Shown in pieces: positions 55,601 to 63,882 of a DNA stretch of 64,000 bases. The stretch's first letter is position 1. Each line of letters starts with the position of its first letter. The position numbers were made by a program, and so were the translations under genes. Origin of the DNA: DASSUW01 sp963844205 (GTDB taxonomy: Bacteria > Actinomycetota > Thermoleophilia > Solirubrobacterales > Solirubrobacteraceae); NCBI GenBank assembly GCA_963844205.1, contig CAWJNK010000014.1:1426001-1490000 (forward strand), read 5' to 3'. Below the pieces are notes generated by a model. It saw nothing but the letters and a program-made list of their open reading frames with translations, ran no database searches and was not told the DNA's origin.

Positions 55601-55813
55601 GACTGCCGCGGCAGAGCGACCCCTGTCGACGTCAGCGGCCACCTGCTCCACGATCGACGCGACCTTGGACGGTTTGCCGGCGGCACTCGCCTGGGAGGCG
55701 CCGACGAGCCCGCCCGCGGCGGCGACCCCCAACAGCGCCGTCACACCCGCCCGGCGGCGGAAACGTCCATCCGATCGCGATGCTGGCCAGCGGAAACGGC
55801 GTGAGGCAAACAC
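52637..55813 (-). CDS. Large secreted subtilase-like (S8) protein with PKD domains
   Basis: 1058 residues. GTG at 55813 is chosen because AGGAGG stands 4 nt before it; an ATG at 55858 would place the Shine-Dalgarno inside the gene. A basic N-terminus and TM-like segment (AGVTALLGVAAAGGLVGASQ) form the signal. The protease domain (~residues 150-600) has VNVGVISNGV, EGTAMLEIVHDMAPGA and GGTSAAAPHAAG. His and Ser are kept, but the expected Asp (ISDG in relatives) is Asn here. Two to three PKD-type beta domains follow (DPDTGDSLTYAWDFDDDGAF and similar), then a helical C-terminal domain (GYWAQQYRQKGG to the end). Possibly inactive as a protease. Confidence 0.82.
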   Translation of the reverse strand: MFASRRFRWPASRSDGRFRRRAGVTALLGVAAAGGLVGASQASAAGKPSKVASIVEQVAADVDRGRSAAAVSNRVVKARADGSIEVNVWARGQVGARERAELVRLGAKIVATATGPARRGQPSFGVFHAAVPHDLIDEVALKEWVAAVTPPDYGWADDHPTNPTNSQGVALHNADDVQARGINGAGVNVGVISNGVPSLAASDLPAVTVNNTGCAAGSPQCDEGTAMLEIVHDMAPGAGLFFDAGAGGGVAGHIGAQNWLAAAGRADVITEDIAFDAEPAFQYGAAASNGDAIAAGGVSMHSSAGNLGARHTARMQANGTGQGPDGGTGPCGGNEPDNGVAIAGGTDNTFDFSVPAGLQGSATLQWSEPRAIAPTAGQGGFTDLDLYVVNAAGTTCVAQSNNGQGLGVGDTLEQVGGIAPGNYKLVVDVENAPAGVAVPTLDLRMRGTTSIDAVTRAGSLNPDSNYTGAATSSAALDAQNSGALENFSAGGPVQLLITTQCPGGAAGPCGAGVAGTLNQTAGAPTWGAADNVNVTGVGGFGSPFGGTSAAAPHAAGCDALLRDELNQPAAAPATTNARLAATAVDIAPAGVDNVTGAGQLDCLAAINDPPTADAGGPYDTQEGDNVTLDGSGSSDPDTGDSLTYAWDFDDDGAFDDATGATPSFDNVGRDGALTVRLRVTDTAGAFATASTTVNVANVAPTTNAITTNSPKAENSAMSISGSITDPGWEDPLSATIDFGDGTGAHALAGSVENVRPDATFSYDITHTYGDDGTFTIKVCGADDDVSNVCRTTQVTVSNVPPTASIGEGGATDINGTPVILGNAGAPVAFSGRSTDPGSDDLTLTWSWGDGPPLVDASTLYLVNPPNPDPDPSPTVQPRDVTDPQSHAFGQACTYDVVFSALDDDSGSASATIKVLILGNEPKGKPTGYWAQQYRQKGGVDFTNATLTCYLEIAAFVSKVYHEARDASTFVKAQAILFDQGTDVAKRDQLDRLLLAAWLNFANGAVGWNELVDTNRNGTPDTVFHVAMQAAELVRLNPASTPAQIDTQRAIVQSIIDTI

Positions 55814-55975
55814 TTGTCCTCCTGACAGTGGGGCGGCCTGCCGCGACGCGACCAACACCTTGCTGCGTCTTACGCCGACCCTATTCCGGTCAGGGAGTAG
55901 AAGGCAACCCTTGATTTGCCGGAGGCGGTGGTCAGCGCGCGGCCGCCCGAGCCCTCAGACCCTCCCGCGACCACG

Positions 55976-55998
55976 AAAAAGCCGCCGGTTCCGGCGGC
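55976..55998 (-). terminator. Rho-independent terminator of the tRNA-Asp gene
   Basis: Minus strand: GCCGCCGG AA CCGGCGGC followed by TTTTT, the only hairpin plus T-run of this quality in the window. It lies just behind the tRNA-Asp 3' fragment. Confidence 0.8.
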
Positions 55999-56006
55999 TT
56001 CGGGGA

Positions 56007-56049
56007 GCGGGAGCGACGGGACTCGAACCCGCGACCTCCGGCGTGACAG
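56007..56049 (-). other. 3' half of tRNA-Asp(GUC): attachment site of the island
   Basis: Minus strand reads CTGTCACGCCGGAGGTC (3' part of the anticodon loop and stem plus variable loop), the T-arm GCGGGTTCGAGTCCCGT and the acceptor strand CGCTCCCGC. The 5' half (D-arm, 5' acceptor strand) is missing; unrelated DNA replaces it. This is the product of site-specific integration into the tRNA gene. The original terminator follows at 55976-55998. Confidence 0.82.
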
Positions 56050-56167
56050 AGGCTTGGCCGGGGGGCGAATAACGCAGGAATGCGGCTCTAACAGGGTGTG
56101 TTGAGTCGCGCATCGAGGGGTCGATGAGGCTGGTTTGGTACCCAAGTGGTACCCGCGGGGGTGTTCC

Positions 56168-57489
56168 GTGACGGGGACGCTGCTCGTGGTCGAGCGCGCG
56201 TCCGGGCCGGTCTACTACGGCAAGTGGCGCGACTCGACGGGCCGGCAGGTCAAGCGCCGGCTCGGTCCGGCCTGGGTGGTCCGGTCGGGGTCGTCGTGGT
56301 GGCCGCGGCGCGGACGGTCCGGGATGGCTGGCTGGACGAGCGTGCGGCGTACGTGGCGCTCGCCGTGGCGATGGAGGCGCGCGAGCGCGAGGTGGCTTCG
56401 GAGCCGGACCGCGACGTGACGTTCGCGGACGCGGTGGTGCGGTGGATACACCACCTCGAGTTCGTCGAGGGCGTCAAGCCGTCGACCCTGGCCGACTACC
56501 GCTACCTGCTCGCCCCTGTGGGGTCGGCGCCGCGTCACCGCGGACGGCGCCGGCAGCTCGCGTCATGCGCGCTTTCGGCAACCGGCCGCTCTTCGAGATC
56601 ACGCCGGCCGAGATCGGCCGCTACCTCGCCTCGCTCGACGCCGACCGGACGATCGGCCCGCGGACGGTCAACAAGCACCGCCAAGTGCTGTGCACGGTGT
56701 TCGAGCACGCGATGCGCGAGGACGTCTTCGACTACAGGCGAACCCGGCCGGCGCACGGACAAGCGCCGCGAGCCGGACGCCAAGCCGATCGACTTCTACG
56801 AGGTCGAGGAGGTGCTGCGCGCTCGTCCGCGCGGCGCGGGCCGGCCTGCACCGCGACCCGAGCCGGCAAGCGGTGTCGGTGGAGGAGCTCGCCGAGCGCG
56901 ACCGCTGCGATGAGCAGGATGCGGCGCTCTTCGTCGTCGCGGCCTTCACCGGGCTGCGCATGGGCGAGTTGCTGGCGCTGCGCTGGCGCAACGTCGACTT
57001 CGAGGGACGCGCGGCTCGTCGTCGAGGCGAGCTGGTCCGCCGGCGCTGCTGACCTCGCCGAAGTCGCGCAAGTTCCGCTCGGTGCCACTCGCCGACCAGC
57101 CAGCGGCTGTGCTCGCGCAGCTCGCCGCCCGCGAGCACTTCACCGTCCGCGACGGCCTGGTGTTCTGCAACGCCGTCGGCGGCTACCTCGACGGGTCGGC
57201 GCTGCGCCGCCGCTACCGCCGCGCTCAGCGCGCGGCGGGCCTGCGCCCGCTGCGCTTCCACGACCTGCGCCACTCCTTCGGCAGTCTCGTGATCCGCGAG
57301 TTCGACCTCGTGTCGGTCAAGGCGTTCATGGGCCACGCCAAGATCACGACGACCGAGCGGTATCTCCACGCGCGGCCGCGGCGGGACGATGCAGCGCGAA
57401 TGACGAAGGTGTTCGACGAGAGCGTCGGCGACTTGCCAGTCCGCGTGATCGAACCACAAGCGTCGGCAGATCTCTCTGGCAGCGCGTGA
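56168..57489 (+). pseudogene. Tyrosine recombinase/integrase with multiple frameshifts
   Basis: Homologous segments run through three frames in the order 2-1-0-1-2-0-1 (frame = codon position modulo 3): VYYGKWRDSTGRQVKRRLG; FADAVVRWIHHLEFVEGVKP; FGNRPLFEITPAEIGRYLAS; DAKPIDFYEVEEVLRA; ALFVVAAFTGLRMGELLALR; DARLVVEASWSAGA; then HDLRHSFGSLV and GHAKITTTERYLHARPRRDD. All catalytic elements (Arg in TGLRMGE, HxxR, His, Tyr) survive, but about six indels separate them. The switches fall near 56290, 56535, 56745, 56825, 57003 and 57048, all in GC-rich runs. As read, no integrase is made. Confidence 0.85.
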
Positions 57490-57498
57490 TTAGAGTTG

Positions 57499-58542
57499 AT
57501 GCGCGGCCTCGCCCGGACCGCTCAGGTTGTGGTGCTGTCTGCGTGCGTGGGATTCGATCCGCGTGAGGCGAGGCCGCAAATCGACATGCGCCACCTGTAT
57601 CTGACACTTCAGGACCAGCACGTCATCGACGAACTGCTCGACGGCGATGTCGACGCGATCCGGAATCCGTTCCGGGCGCTGCTCTACTACGAGGCGATCT
57701 CCTGGCTGGCTGAGCACGGAGCCGCCTCCTTCAACTCGTGGGATGCGCGCACGCGCGACCGATCACCGAACCGGCTCCCCTTTGTGCCCTACCTCGGATC
57801 GCTGCGGCTGAACGCGAAGGCACAGGTCGAGCACCGGGCTCTAAACCACAACCGAGGCTTCACGACATGGAATGTGAGCGCTATGCCGAGTTCGCCGACT
57901 GGCATGCGATTGGTCCCTCGCGAGCAAGAGCTCGTAAGCGAACATCGACTGAGCGACACCTACGCGTCCGACTCCACAGCCCACCTGACCCGGCGTATCA
58001 AGCAGGAGGGCAGCATCGACTCGTTCATCTCTGACGACGAAAGTACGTGGCAGGTTGCGCTATCCGTCGAGCCCCGCCGCAGAATCGTTGTTGAACCGCA
58101 GAACGAGTCGGCCGAGGCTGAGCTGCGGAGGCTGCGGATCGCTCCCCGCGCGTACGTACACGTCTATCCCCACGGAGGGGTGACCGTGACGCTGGGGTTG
58201 TCCCTCGTCTTCGCGGATGACAGGCCTGTCGGCGACGTCATCCGTGTCATCCGGCTGCTAACGGGCCGACGCGCCGAGCCAGCGTTTGCGTTCAAGATGC
58301 GAGGCGTCGCATCTTCTCCGGCGCCGGCATTTGTGCGACGCCTTCTCGGTATGACGATCGATGCGATCGCTCCATCGGCATATCAGCCCGAGTTCGCGCA
58401 TCTGGACTACGCGCTTTCTCTCAGCGCAGCCCCCGACGAGCTTTCGGACGCCGAGCTCTCGGGCATGCTGACGCTGGACGACCGGTACGAGATTTTGCGA
58501 GATCGCTGGGTCGAGGCGAGGGCGAGCCTGTATGGCAAGTAG
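57499..58542 (+). CDS. Island cargo protein of unknown function (A)
   Basis: Up to 347 residues from ATG 57499 (TTG at 57496 and ATG at 57586 are alternatives; none has a clear ribosome binding site). Composition is well mixed and GC is lower than in neighbouring chromosomal genes. Readable phrases: VIDELLDGDVDAIRNPFRAL, LYYEAISWLAEHGAASFNSW, LTRRIKQEGSIDSFISDDES, VHVYPHGGVTVTLGLSLVF. No signal peptide, TM segment or known motif. The next gene starts 11 bp downstream, so A and B form a likely operon. Position beside the integrase suits an accessory (for example defence) role, which is inference only. Confidence 0.65.
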   Translation: MRGLARTAQVVVLSACVGFDPREARPQIDMRHLYLTLQDQHVIDELLDGDVDAIRNPFRALLYYEAISWLAEHGAASFNSWDARTRDRSPNRLPFVPYLGSLRLNAKAQVEHRALNHNRGFTTWNVSAMPSSPTGMRLVPREQELVSEHRLSDTYASDSTAHLTRRIKQEGSIDSFISDDESTWQVALSVEPRRRIVVEPQNESAEAELRRLRIAPRAYVHVYPHGGVTVTLGLSLVFADDRPVGDVIRVIRLLTGRRAEPAFAFKMRGVASSPAPAFVRRLLGMTIDAIAPSAYQPEFAHLDYALSLSAAPDELSDAELSGMLTLDDRYEILRDRWVEARASLYGK

Positions 58543-58553
58543 CAGGCGACCGT

Positions 58554-59303
58554 GTGGCGGCGAGCGGCGGCAGTCTGGCTGTCGTCACCTCGCCGGAACA
58601 CTTCCCTCCGTCGGGCCGACGCCGGTTCTTTTGGCGGTGCCACGCGATCAAAGAGTTCGCCGCCCTTCAAAGCACGATCCTGAGCAGAGTGGGCCAGCGA
58701 TTGAAGCGCGTCGGTACCGCTGGCGGGCCGGACGAAAGCGCCGTTCAGCGTCTCGTGGCAATCGCGGAGCACCTGATCGAGTTCCCACGAGGTCTGCCGG
58801 CGCATCACCGCAAGTGGTTCTACGAGTGCCAGAGACTCGCCCATGGGAGCGGCTCGATCGACCGCTACTACGAGGTGCTCGCCGACTTGCACCAGGACGC
58901 CCGCCATGCCGCGATGATGCGCCGCATGGACGAGACGCCCCGCATCCGCATTGATGTCAGCCACAGTCAGATCGGCACACTCAACCTGGGGACGATCATC
59001 GGCGATGTCGAGACTCATCTGTCCGCGGTCAGCGGACCTGGAGCCGAAGAGGCTCGTGACGCGCTGAAGCAGCTAGCTGAGGCGGTCGTCGGCAACGAAC
59101 AAATGACGGACGAGAGCCGCCGCGACCTCCTGGAGCAAATCGACCTACTCGCCGAAGAGGCCTCGCGTCCCCCGGATAAGCGTCGCGGCGCCGTCGTCCG
59201 CTCAGTGCTGAGTGGACTCGCCGCCGCCGCGTCGGGCGCGGGCGGCTTGGCGGAGGTCTGGGGCGCAGTCGGCCCGGTACTGCTGCAGTTCTTCGGCGGC
59301 TAG
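58554..59303 (+). CDS. Island cargo protein of unknown function (B)
   Basis: 249 residues, GTG start. The first ~125 residues are helical. Then a beta hinge IRIDVSHSQIGTLNLGTIIG leads to a helical C-terminal part (EEARDALKQLAEAVVGNEQM, LLEQIDLLAEEASRPPDKRR) and a hydrophobic Gly/Ala-rich end (VWGAVGPVLLQFFGG). This hinge-helix-hydrophobic tail arrangement recurs, in my recollection, in proteins of bacterial conflict systems, but no named family is claimed. Overlaps the convergent gene C by 4 bp. Confidence 0.62.
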   Translation: MAASGGSLAVVTSPEHFPPSGRRRFFWRCHAIKEFAALQSTILSRVGQRLKRVGTAGGPDESAVQRLVAIAEHLIEFPRGLPAHHRKWFYECQRLAHGSGSIDRYYEVLADLHQDARHAAMMRRMDETPRIRIDVSHSQIGTLNLGTIIGDVETHLSAVSGPGAEEARDALKQLAEAVVGNEQMTDESRRDLLEQIDLLAEEASRPPDKRRGAVVRSVLSGLAAAASGAGGLAEVWGAVGPVLLQFFGG

Positions 59304-59836
59304 AGGCAGCGCTGAACGAGAGCCGCGACCGCATCCGTGCTCTGCTCTTCCAGCGGACGGCCCACCTGGTCCGTAAACGACCATCTCCAACCGACCCGAG
59401 GATCCGGCGACGGGCCGTATCGTCGAGCCAGAAGCAAACGAAGCCTCCCGTTGGCACATGCTCGTGAGCCGTCCCTGCGCAAGCGCCAGTCAAGAAATCC
59501 CCACTTTGGGTTGCTGGCGAGCCAATCCTCGATCTCTGCGTCCGTCAGCGGAATGCGATCTCGCAGCTCCTCGAACCAGACCGCGGTGAACTGTCCAGGA
59601 CGTCCGATGCCCACTCCTGCCCGATGGCCACGGCCGCCATTCACGGCCACGATCTCAAGTCCAGCCGCCTCGCATCCATTCATGACCGCGTGCATGATCG
59701 CGAGAACTCGATCGACGTTGGACGGCGCGACCCGGATCTCAACAATCCCAGGCGCCGGTTCGGGCGAAAGCCGGCCATCGATCGTGCTCAGCCATTCGGC
59801 GGCTGCCGTCTTGGTGGCTATGAGGAACGGGTGCAT
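59300..59836 (-). CDS. Island cargo protein of unknown function (C)
   Basis: 178 residues, MHPFLIATKTAAAEWLSTID to AVAALVQRCL. RVAPSNVDRVLAIMHAVMNG and FEELRDRIPLTDAEIEDWLA are readable. The HPxxxxTxxA start and the RVLxIMxAxxxxxExxG segment resemble a common hypothetical domain of proteobacterial and actinobacterial genomes, here apparently shortened. The ATG at 59836 has no good Shine-Dalgarno; the frame stays open upstream to 60007 but with low-complexity Arg/Ser/Pro content. Convergent with B. Confidence 0.55.
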   Translation of the reverse strand: MHPFLIATKTAAAEWLSTIDGRLSPEPAPGIVEIRVAPSNVDRVLAIMHAVMNGCEAAGLEIVAVNGGRGHRAGVGIGRPGQFTAVWFEELRDRIPLTDAEIEDWLASNPKWGFLDWRLRRDGSRACANGRLRLLLARRYGPSPDPRVGWRWSFTDQVGRPLEEQSTDAVAALVQRCL

Positions 59837-60210
59837 TGGGCGCGCGCGGGAGCGCGTGGGAGGACAGTGACGGAGATCTCTACGACCATCAAGGCGGCTC
59901 GCTTCGCTCGCCGCCGGCGCACGGCTGCGGGGGCTCGCTAGCGCTCGCCTCCTCGCAGACGCCACCACGCGGCACGGCCACGACCACGACGTCGGCGAAG
60001 GGATCATTCCGTCACCGCGCGTGCGCGCCAGCGCTCGCGCCTCGCGTCGTGGCCGCGAGTCCGCGCCGCTCAGCCTCGCTGTCGCTCACTACCGCGTGTA
60101 CCTCAAGTGACAACGCCGGTCAAATCCATTGACCGCCGCTGTGCCGGGCTCTAGGGTCGCCGGATGGCTGAGTGCCTGCTCGCGAGAGTGCCGCCTCTGT
60201 CGCTTCTATG
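59837..60210. other. Spacer without a supportable gene
   Basis: Frames here are low-complexity and Arg/Ser/Pro/Thr-rich. Includes a GGTCAAATCCATTGACC palindrome at about 60118-60134, a possible protein-binding site. It ends at the 3' end of the IS110 gene. Confidence 0.4.
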
Positions 60211-61251
60211 TCAAGAAATTGAGTTGGGGGAGGGTGGAGTCCTGGTCGGGTGGGGCGACTGAAGTAGGCGCCAGACGCGGCGGGCGAGGTAGCGCTTGAG
60301 ACAGCGGATCGCCTCGCGGGTGCTCTTGCCTTCGCTGCGGCGACGTTCGATGTAGTCGCGGGTCTGCGGGTGACAGCGCGCGCGGGTGACGATCACGCGG
60401 TGCAGCGCGGCGTTGATCTGGCGGTTGCCACCCTGGTCGAGCCGGTGGCGCTGCGTGTTGCCCGAGCTGGCGGGGATCGGCGCGACGCCGGCGGCGCGGG
60501 CCAGTTTCGCCGAGGTCGCGAAGCGCTGGGCGCCGGCGATCTCGCCGACCAGCTTGGCCGCCGTCAGCGGCCCGAACCCGGGCTCGGTGAGCAGTTGCGG
60601 CGCGATCTGCTCGACGAGCTCGGCGATGTCGCGCTTGAGCCCGTTGATCGCCAGGGTCAGCTCGCGCAGGCGGCGCAGCTCGTCGCGCGCGATCCGAACG
60701 CGCATCGTTTGCTCGGCCCGGGCCAGACGCCGGCCGATCCGCGTGCTCCACCTCTTCGAGAACAGCGCGCCGCCCGGCAGCCGCAGCTCGGGCCACAGAT
60801 CGTGCAGATGCCAGAGCAGCGTGCTGTTGAGCTCGATGCGATGGCAGACCAGCCGTTCGCGATGGTCGACGAGCAGCCGCAGATCAGCTCGGGCGTCCAG
60901 GTGCGCCTCCGGGAACGACTGAAGGTTCTGCAGCGCGACGCGGGCCACGTTGAGCGCGTCGATCGGGTCGGATTTGCCGCGCTGGCGGGCGTTCTTGCGC
61001 GCCTTCGCGGTCAGGTGGGTCGGGATTCGCAGTACCCGCTCCGCGCTAGATCAAGAACCGCTCCAACGACCCCGACACGTGTCGGCAAACTCAGCGCGCA
61101 CGCGCGGTCCTCGTCGAGCTCGCGCGCCCGCTGCAACAGGGCGCCGAACCCCGCTGGCCGACGGGGACGATCTGCTCGCCGAGTGCTCGCCGGTTGGCGC
61201 CGCGACCGCAGCGATCGCGTGCGAACGCTTGTGAGTGTCCGCGCCGAGCAC
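60211..61251 (-). pseudogene. IS110-family transposase, N-terminal DEDD domain frameshifted
   Basis: The C-terminal two thirds are open (60211-60948): EPGFGPLTAAKLVGEIAGAQ, then AGVAPIPASSGNTQRHRLDQ GGNRQ, the typical transposase_20 part with its catalytic Ser. The N-terminal RuvC-like part is scattered over frames: VLGADTHKRSHAIAAVAA at 61251, GFGALLQRARELDEDRA, RIPTHLTAKARKNARQRGKS then DPIDALNVAR. At least three frame changes and an in-frame stop near 61048 break it. No inverted ends, as normal for IS110. Confidence 0.82.
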
Positions 61252-61517
61252 GACATCGCCCGTCCTCGTCTCGAACAGAACGGACGCCTGGCGGACACGG
61301 CTTGCTGGAGGCGCGCCATGATCTTCAAGTCACGCCAGACATCCCCGACCGGCGACGAGCGACAAAACACAAGGAAGTCAGGCCCTAGCCGGCCGACAGC
61401 CTCAATGAGAGTCAGCTCGCCGCCCGGTCGGGACCCTCTCCTCCGCGTCGGACGTCACCGACGAGGTCAATCAGAACAGCAAGCCTCAAAGCAACAACCC
61501 ACCGCCATCTTGTCAAG
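61252..61517. other. Spacer between IS110 remnant and IS21-family element
   Basis: No coding frame with protein-like composition and no repeat recognised. Confidence 0.4.
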
Positions 61518-61614
61518 GCCGGTTGAAAATGCACCCCCCTTGTTCTTGTTCTTGTGGGGGATGCCGGGCCGGCGAAGCCGGCCCGCCTGGGTCCGCGTTG
61601 GCCGAGAGTTCTGT

Positions 61615-62378
61615 TCAGTCGTCTCTGGTGGGGCGGGCGAGGTCGCGGTCGCGTGAGGCGGTAGCTGTCGCCTTTGAGGGCGACGATCTCGGCGTGGTGG
61701 ACGAGCCGGTCGATCATGGCGGCGGCGACGACGTCGTCGCCGAAGATCTCGCCCCAGCCCGAGAAGGGCTTGTTGCTGGTGACGATCATCGAGGCGCGTT
61801 CGTAGCGGCGGCGTGACGAGCATGAACATCAGGTTGGCGGCCTGGGGGTCGAACGGGATGTAGCCGACCTCGTCGACGATCAGCAGCGCGATCCGCTGCA
61901 GCCGGGCGAGCTCGTCGTCGAGGCGGCCTTGGCGTTGGGCGTCAGCGAGCAGGGCGACCCATTCGGTGGCGGTGCGGAAGGCGACGCGGTGGCCGGCCAG
62001 GCAGGCGCGGATCCCGAGCGCGATCGAGAGGTGGGTCTTGCCGGTGCCGGGCGGGCCCGAGCAGGACGACGTTCTCGCGGCCGTGCGAGGAAGTCGAGCT
62101 GGCCGAGGTGCTGGATCAGGGTCTTCTTGACCGCTGCGTTGGAAGGTGAAGTCGAACTCCTCGAGCGTCTTGCGGGCGGGGAAGCGGGCGGCCTTGATGC
62201 GGCCCTCGCCGCCGTGCGCCTCGCGCGAGGCGTGCTCGGTCGACAGCAGCGCCTGCGCGAAGCGCTCATAGCTCCACTCCTCCGCGCGGGCGCGGTCGGC
62301 GAGCTTGGGCAGCGCCCGGGCGGCGGCCGGCGCCTTCAGCGCGCGGAACAGGTGCGCGAGCTCGCTGGTGGTGCTCAT
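61615..62378 (-). pseudogene. istB: IstB helper ATPase, frameshifted
   Basis: Starts MSTTSELAHLFRALKAPAAA at 62378. Walker A GPPGTGKTHLSIALGIRACL and Walker B LLIVDEVGYIPFD are readable. The segment before Walker A (AVKKTLIQHLGQLDFLA) is in another frame, and after LMFMLV the reading moves again to MIVTSNKPFSGWGEIFGDDV and GDSYRL. At least three indels. The end is set at a TGA at 61615 but is uncertain. IstB assists IstA in target selection in intact IS21 elements. Confidence 0.8.
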
Positions 62379-63571
62379 GCGATCAGCGCGTCGTAGCGCT
62401 CCAGCGGCCGCGTCTCGACGCTGCCGGCTCGTCGGCGTTGGCCGCGCAGCTCGCGCAGGGCGCGGGCGTGCTCGAGCGCGGTGATCGTGCGGTAGCGCGC
62501 GAACGAGCGCTTGTGCCGGCAGGCGAGCTCGCCGGTGTCGAGCGCGACCGCGGTGACCTCGGTCTGCGAGACGCGGACCTCGACGCGGCGGCCGGCCAGC
62601 CGCGGATCGAGCGAGTAGTCGCAGGTATCGAAGCGCAGGTAGGGATCGGCCGGCACCCGCGTCACCCAGCGGCGGTCGAGGTCCGGGAACGCCGGCAGCG
62701 CGCTCATCGCCTCGCGCTCGGCGATCAGCCGGTCGACCGGCCGGCAGCGCAGCGTCCGGTGCGTGCGCGCGTTGGCCTTGGCGAACCAGGCGTCGAGCTG
62801 GGCCTGGTAGTCGCGCTCGTTGACGAACTGCCGGCCGGGCTCGAAGTTGGTCTCCAGATAGCCCTGCAGGCGCTCGACGGCGCCCTTGGCCTGCGGATCA
62901 CGCCGGCCGGCAGAAGTGCCAGCCGACCCGCAGCCGCCCGCAGAGCGCGGCGAACTCCTCCGTCGGCTGCCCGCGCGGCGTGCAAGCCCGGCCTGGCGGT
63001 CCCAGACCAGCGTCCCCGGCAGCCCGCCCAGCTGCCACAGGCAGCGCGCGATCCCCCAGAGCAGATCCGGCGTCTCCTTGGAGAAGATCAGCGCGCCGGC
63101 GCCGGCGCGCGAGTAGCCCAGGCACGCGACCACGACCCAGCCGCGGCGGTGCTCGACCGCCCCGACCGGGACCTTGTCGCGTCGGCTCCCACAGATCGAA
63201 CTGGCAGATCTCGCCCGGCCGATAGACGGTGCGCTGAAACGTCCGCGGCGGCGCGAACGATCGGCCGGATCTCGCGCAGATAGTCATCCAGGATCGTCTT
63301 GCCGCCCGCATAGCCGAGCTCCTGCAGGCGCTCGCGGATCACCTGCCCCGGCAGCTCGCCGTCCTCGCGCAACAGCCGGTGGATCTCCTCCCGGAACGGA
63401 TCCAGCTTCGACGGCCGCGGCCGCCGCGCGATAGCGCGGCGGCTCCTCGACGCGCAACGCCCGCCGGACCGTGTTGCGATCGCGGCCCGTCCGGCGCGCG
63501 ATCTCCTTGATCGAGAGCCCCGCCACGAAGTGCATCCGGCGGATCTCGGCCCACTGCTCCACCCCGACCAC
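62375..63571 (-). pseudogene. istA: IstA transposase (DDE), frameshifted
   Basis: N-terminal helix-turn-helix MHFVAGLSIKEIARRTGRDR then NTVRRALR is at 63571 onward. FREEIHRLLREDGELPGQVI and FQRTVYRPGEICQFDLWEP follow in other frames. The last ~250 codons are open (to 62375): GALIFSKETPDLLWGIARCL and KGAVERLQGYLETNFEPGRQ, including the DDE region, with a break near 62910-63000. At least four indels. Not functional as read. Confidence 0.8.
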
Positions 63572-63671
63572 CGACCTCCTCCTGGCTCGCTCGCATCACG
63601 AACCAGCCAGGCTCCACGCCCACCCGGACAACCCGCCGCGCCGGCCGCCGGGGGGTGCATTTTCAACCGGC

Positions 63672-63882
63672 GCGCGGGGGTGAGTATTCAGGCGGCGCCG
63701 ACACCACTCATTGCGTTAAGCGAGCGATCGCGGTGCGCGACGACTGGTCGGCCGTCCAGCGGTCACGTACCTAGGGTTGGTGTAGGAGCGGTTCGGACGG
63801 AATCGCGCTGAGCGTGGTTCCGGCCACCGTGGCGTCCATGATCGTCGGGTTGTTCCACGACTGACGGAAGGAGGCGCTTGCG
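63672..63882. other. Spacer before the IS256-type gene
   Basis: No gene seen. Probably contains the left end of the IS256-type element, but its terminal repeat cannot be identified without the right end. Confidence 0.35.

Larger units (their letters stand above)
61518..63671 (-). mobile_element. IS21-family insertion sequence with perfect 22-bp terminal inverted repeats
   Basis: Left end 61518-61539 starts GCCGGTTGAAAATGCACC and ends CCCC; the right end 63650-63671 is its exact complement. Length 2154 bp. It carries istA and istB on the minus strand in the usual order, with a 4-bp overlap (62375-62378). No direct target duplication is visible at the junctions. Confidence 0.88.

Noticed and set aside
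59836..60132. 98-codon plus-strand frame in the island
   Set aside because: Ser/Pro/Arg low-complexity sequence without ribosome binding site; looks like non-coding DNA.
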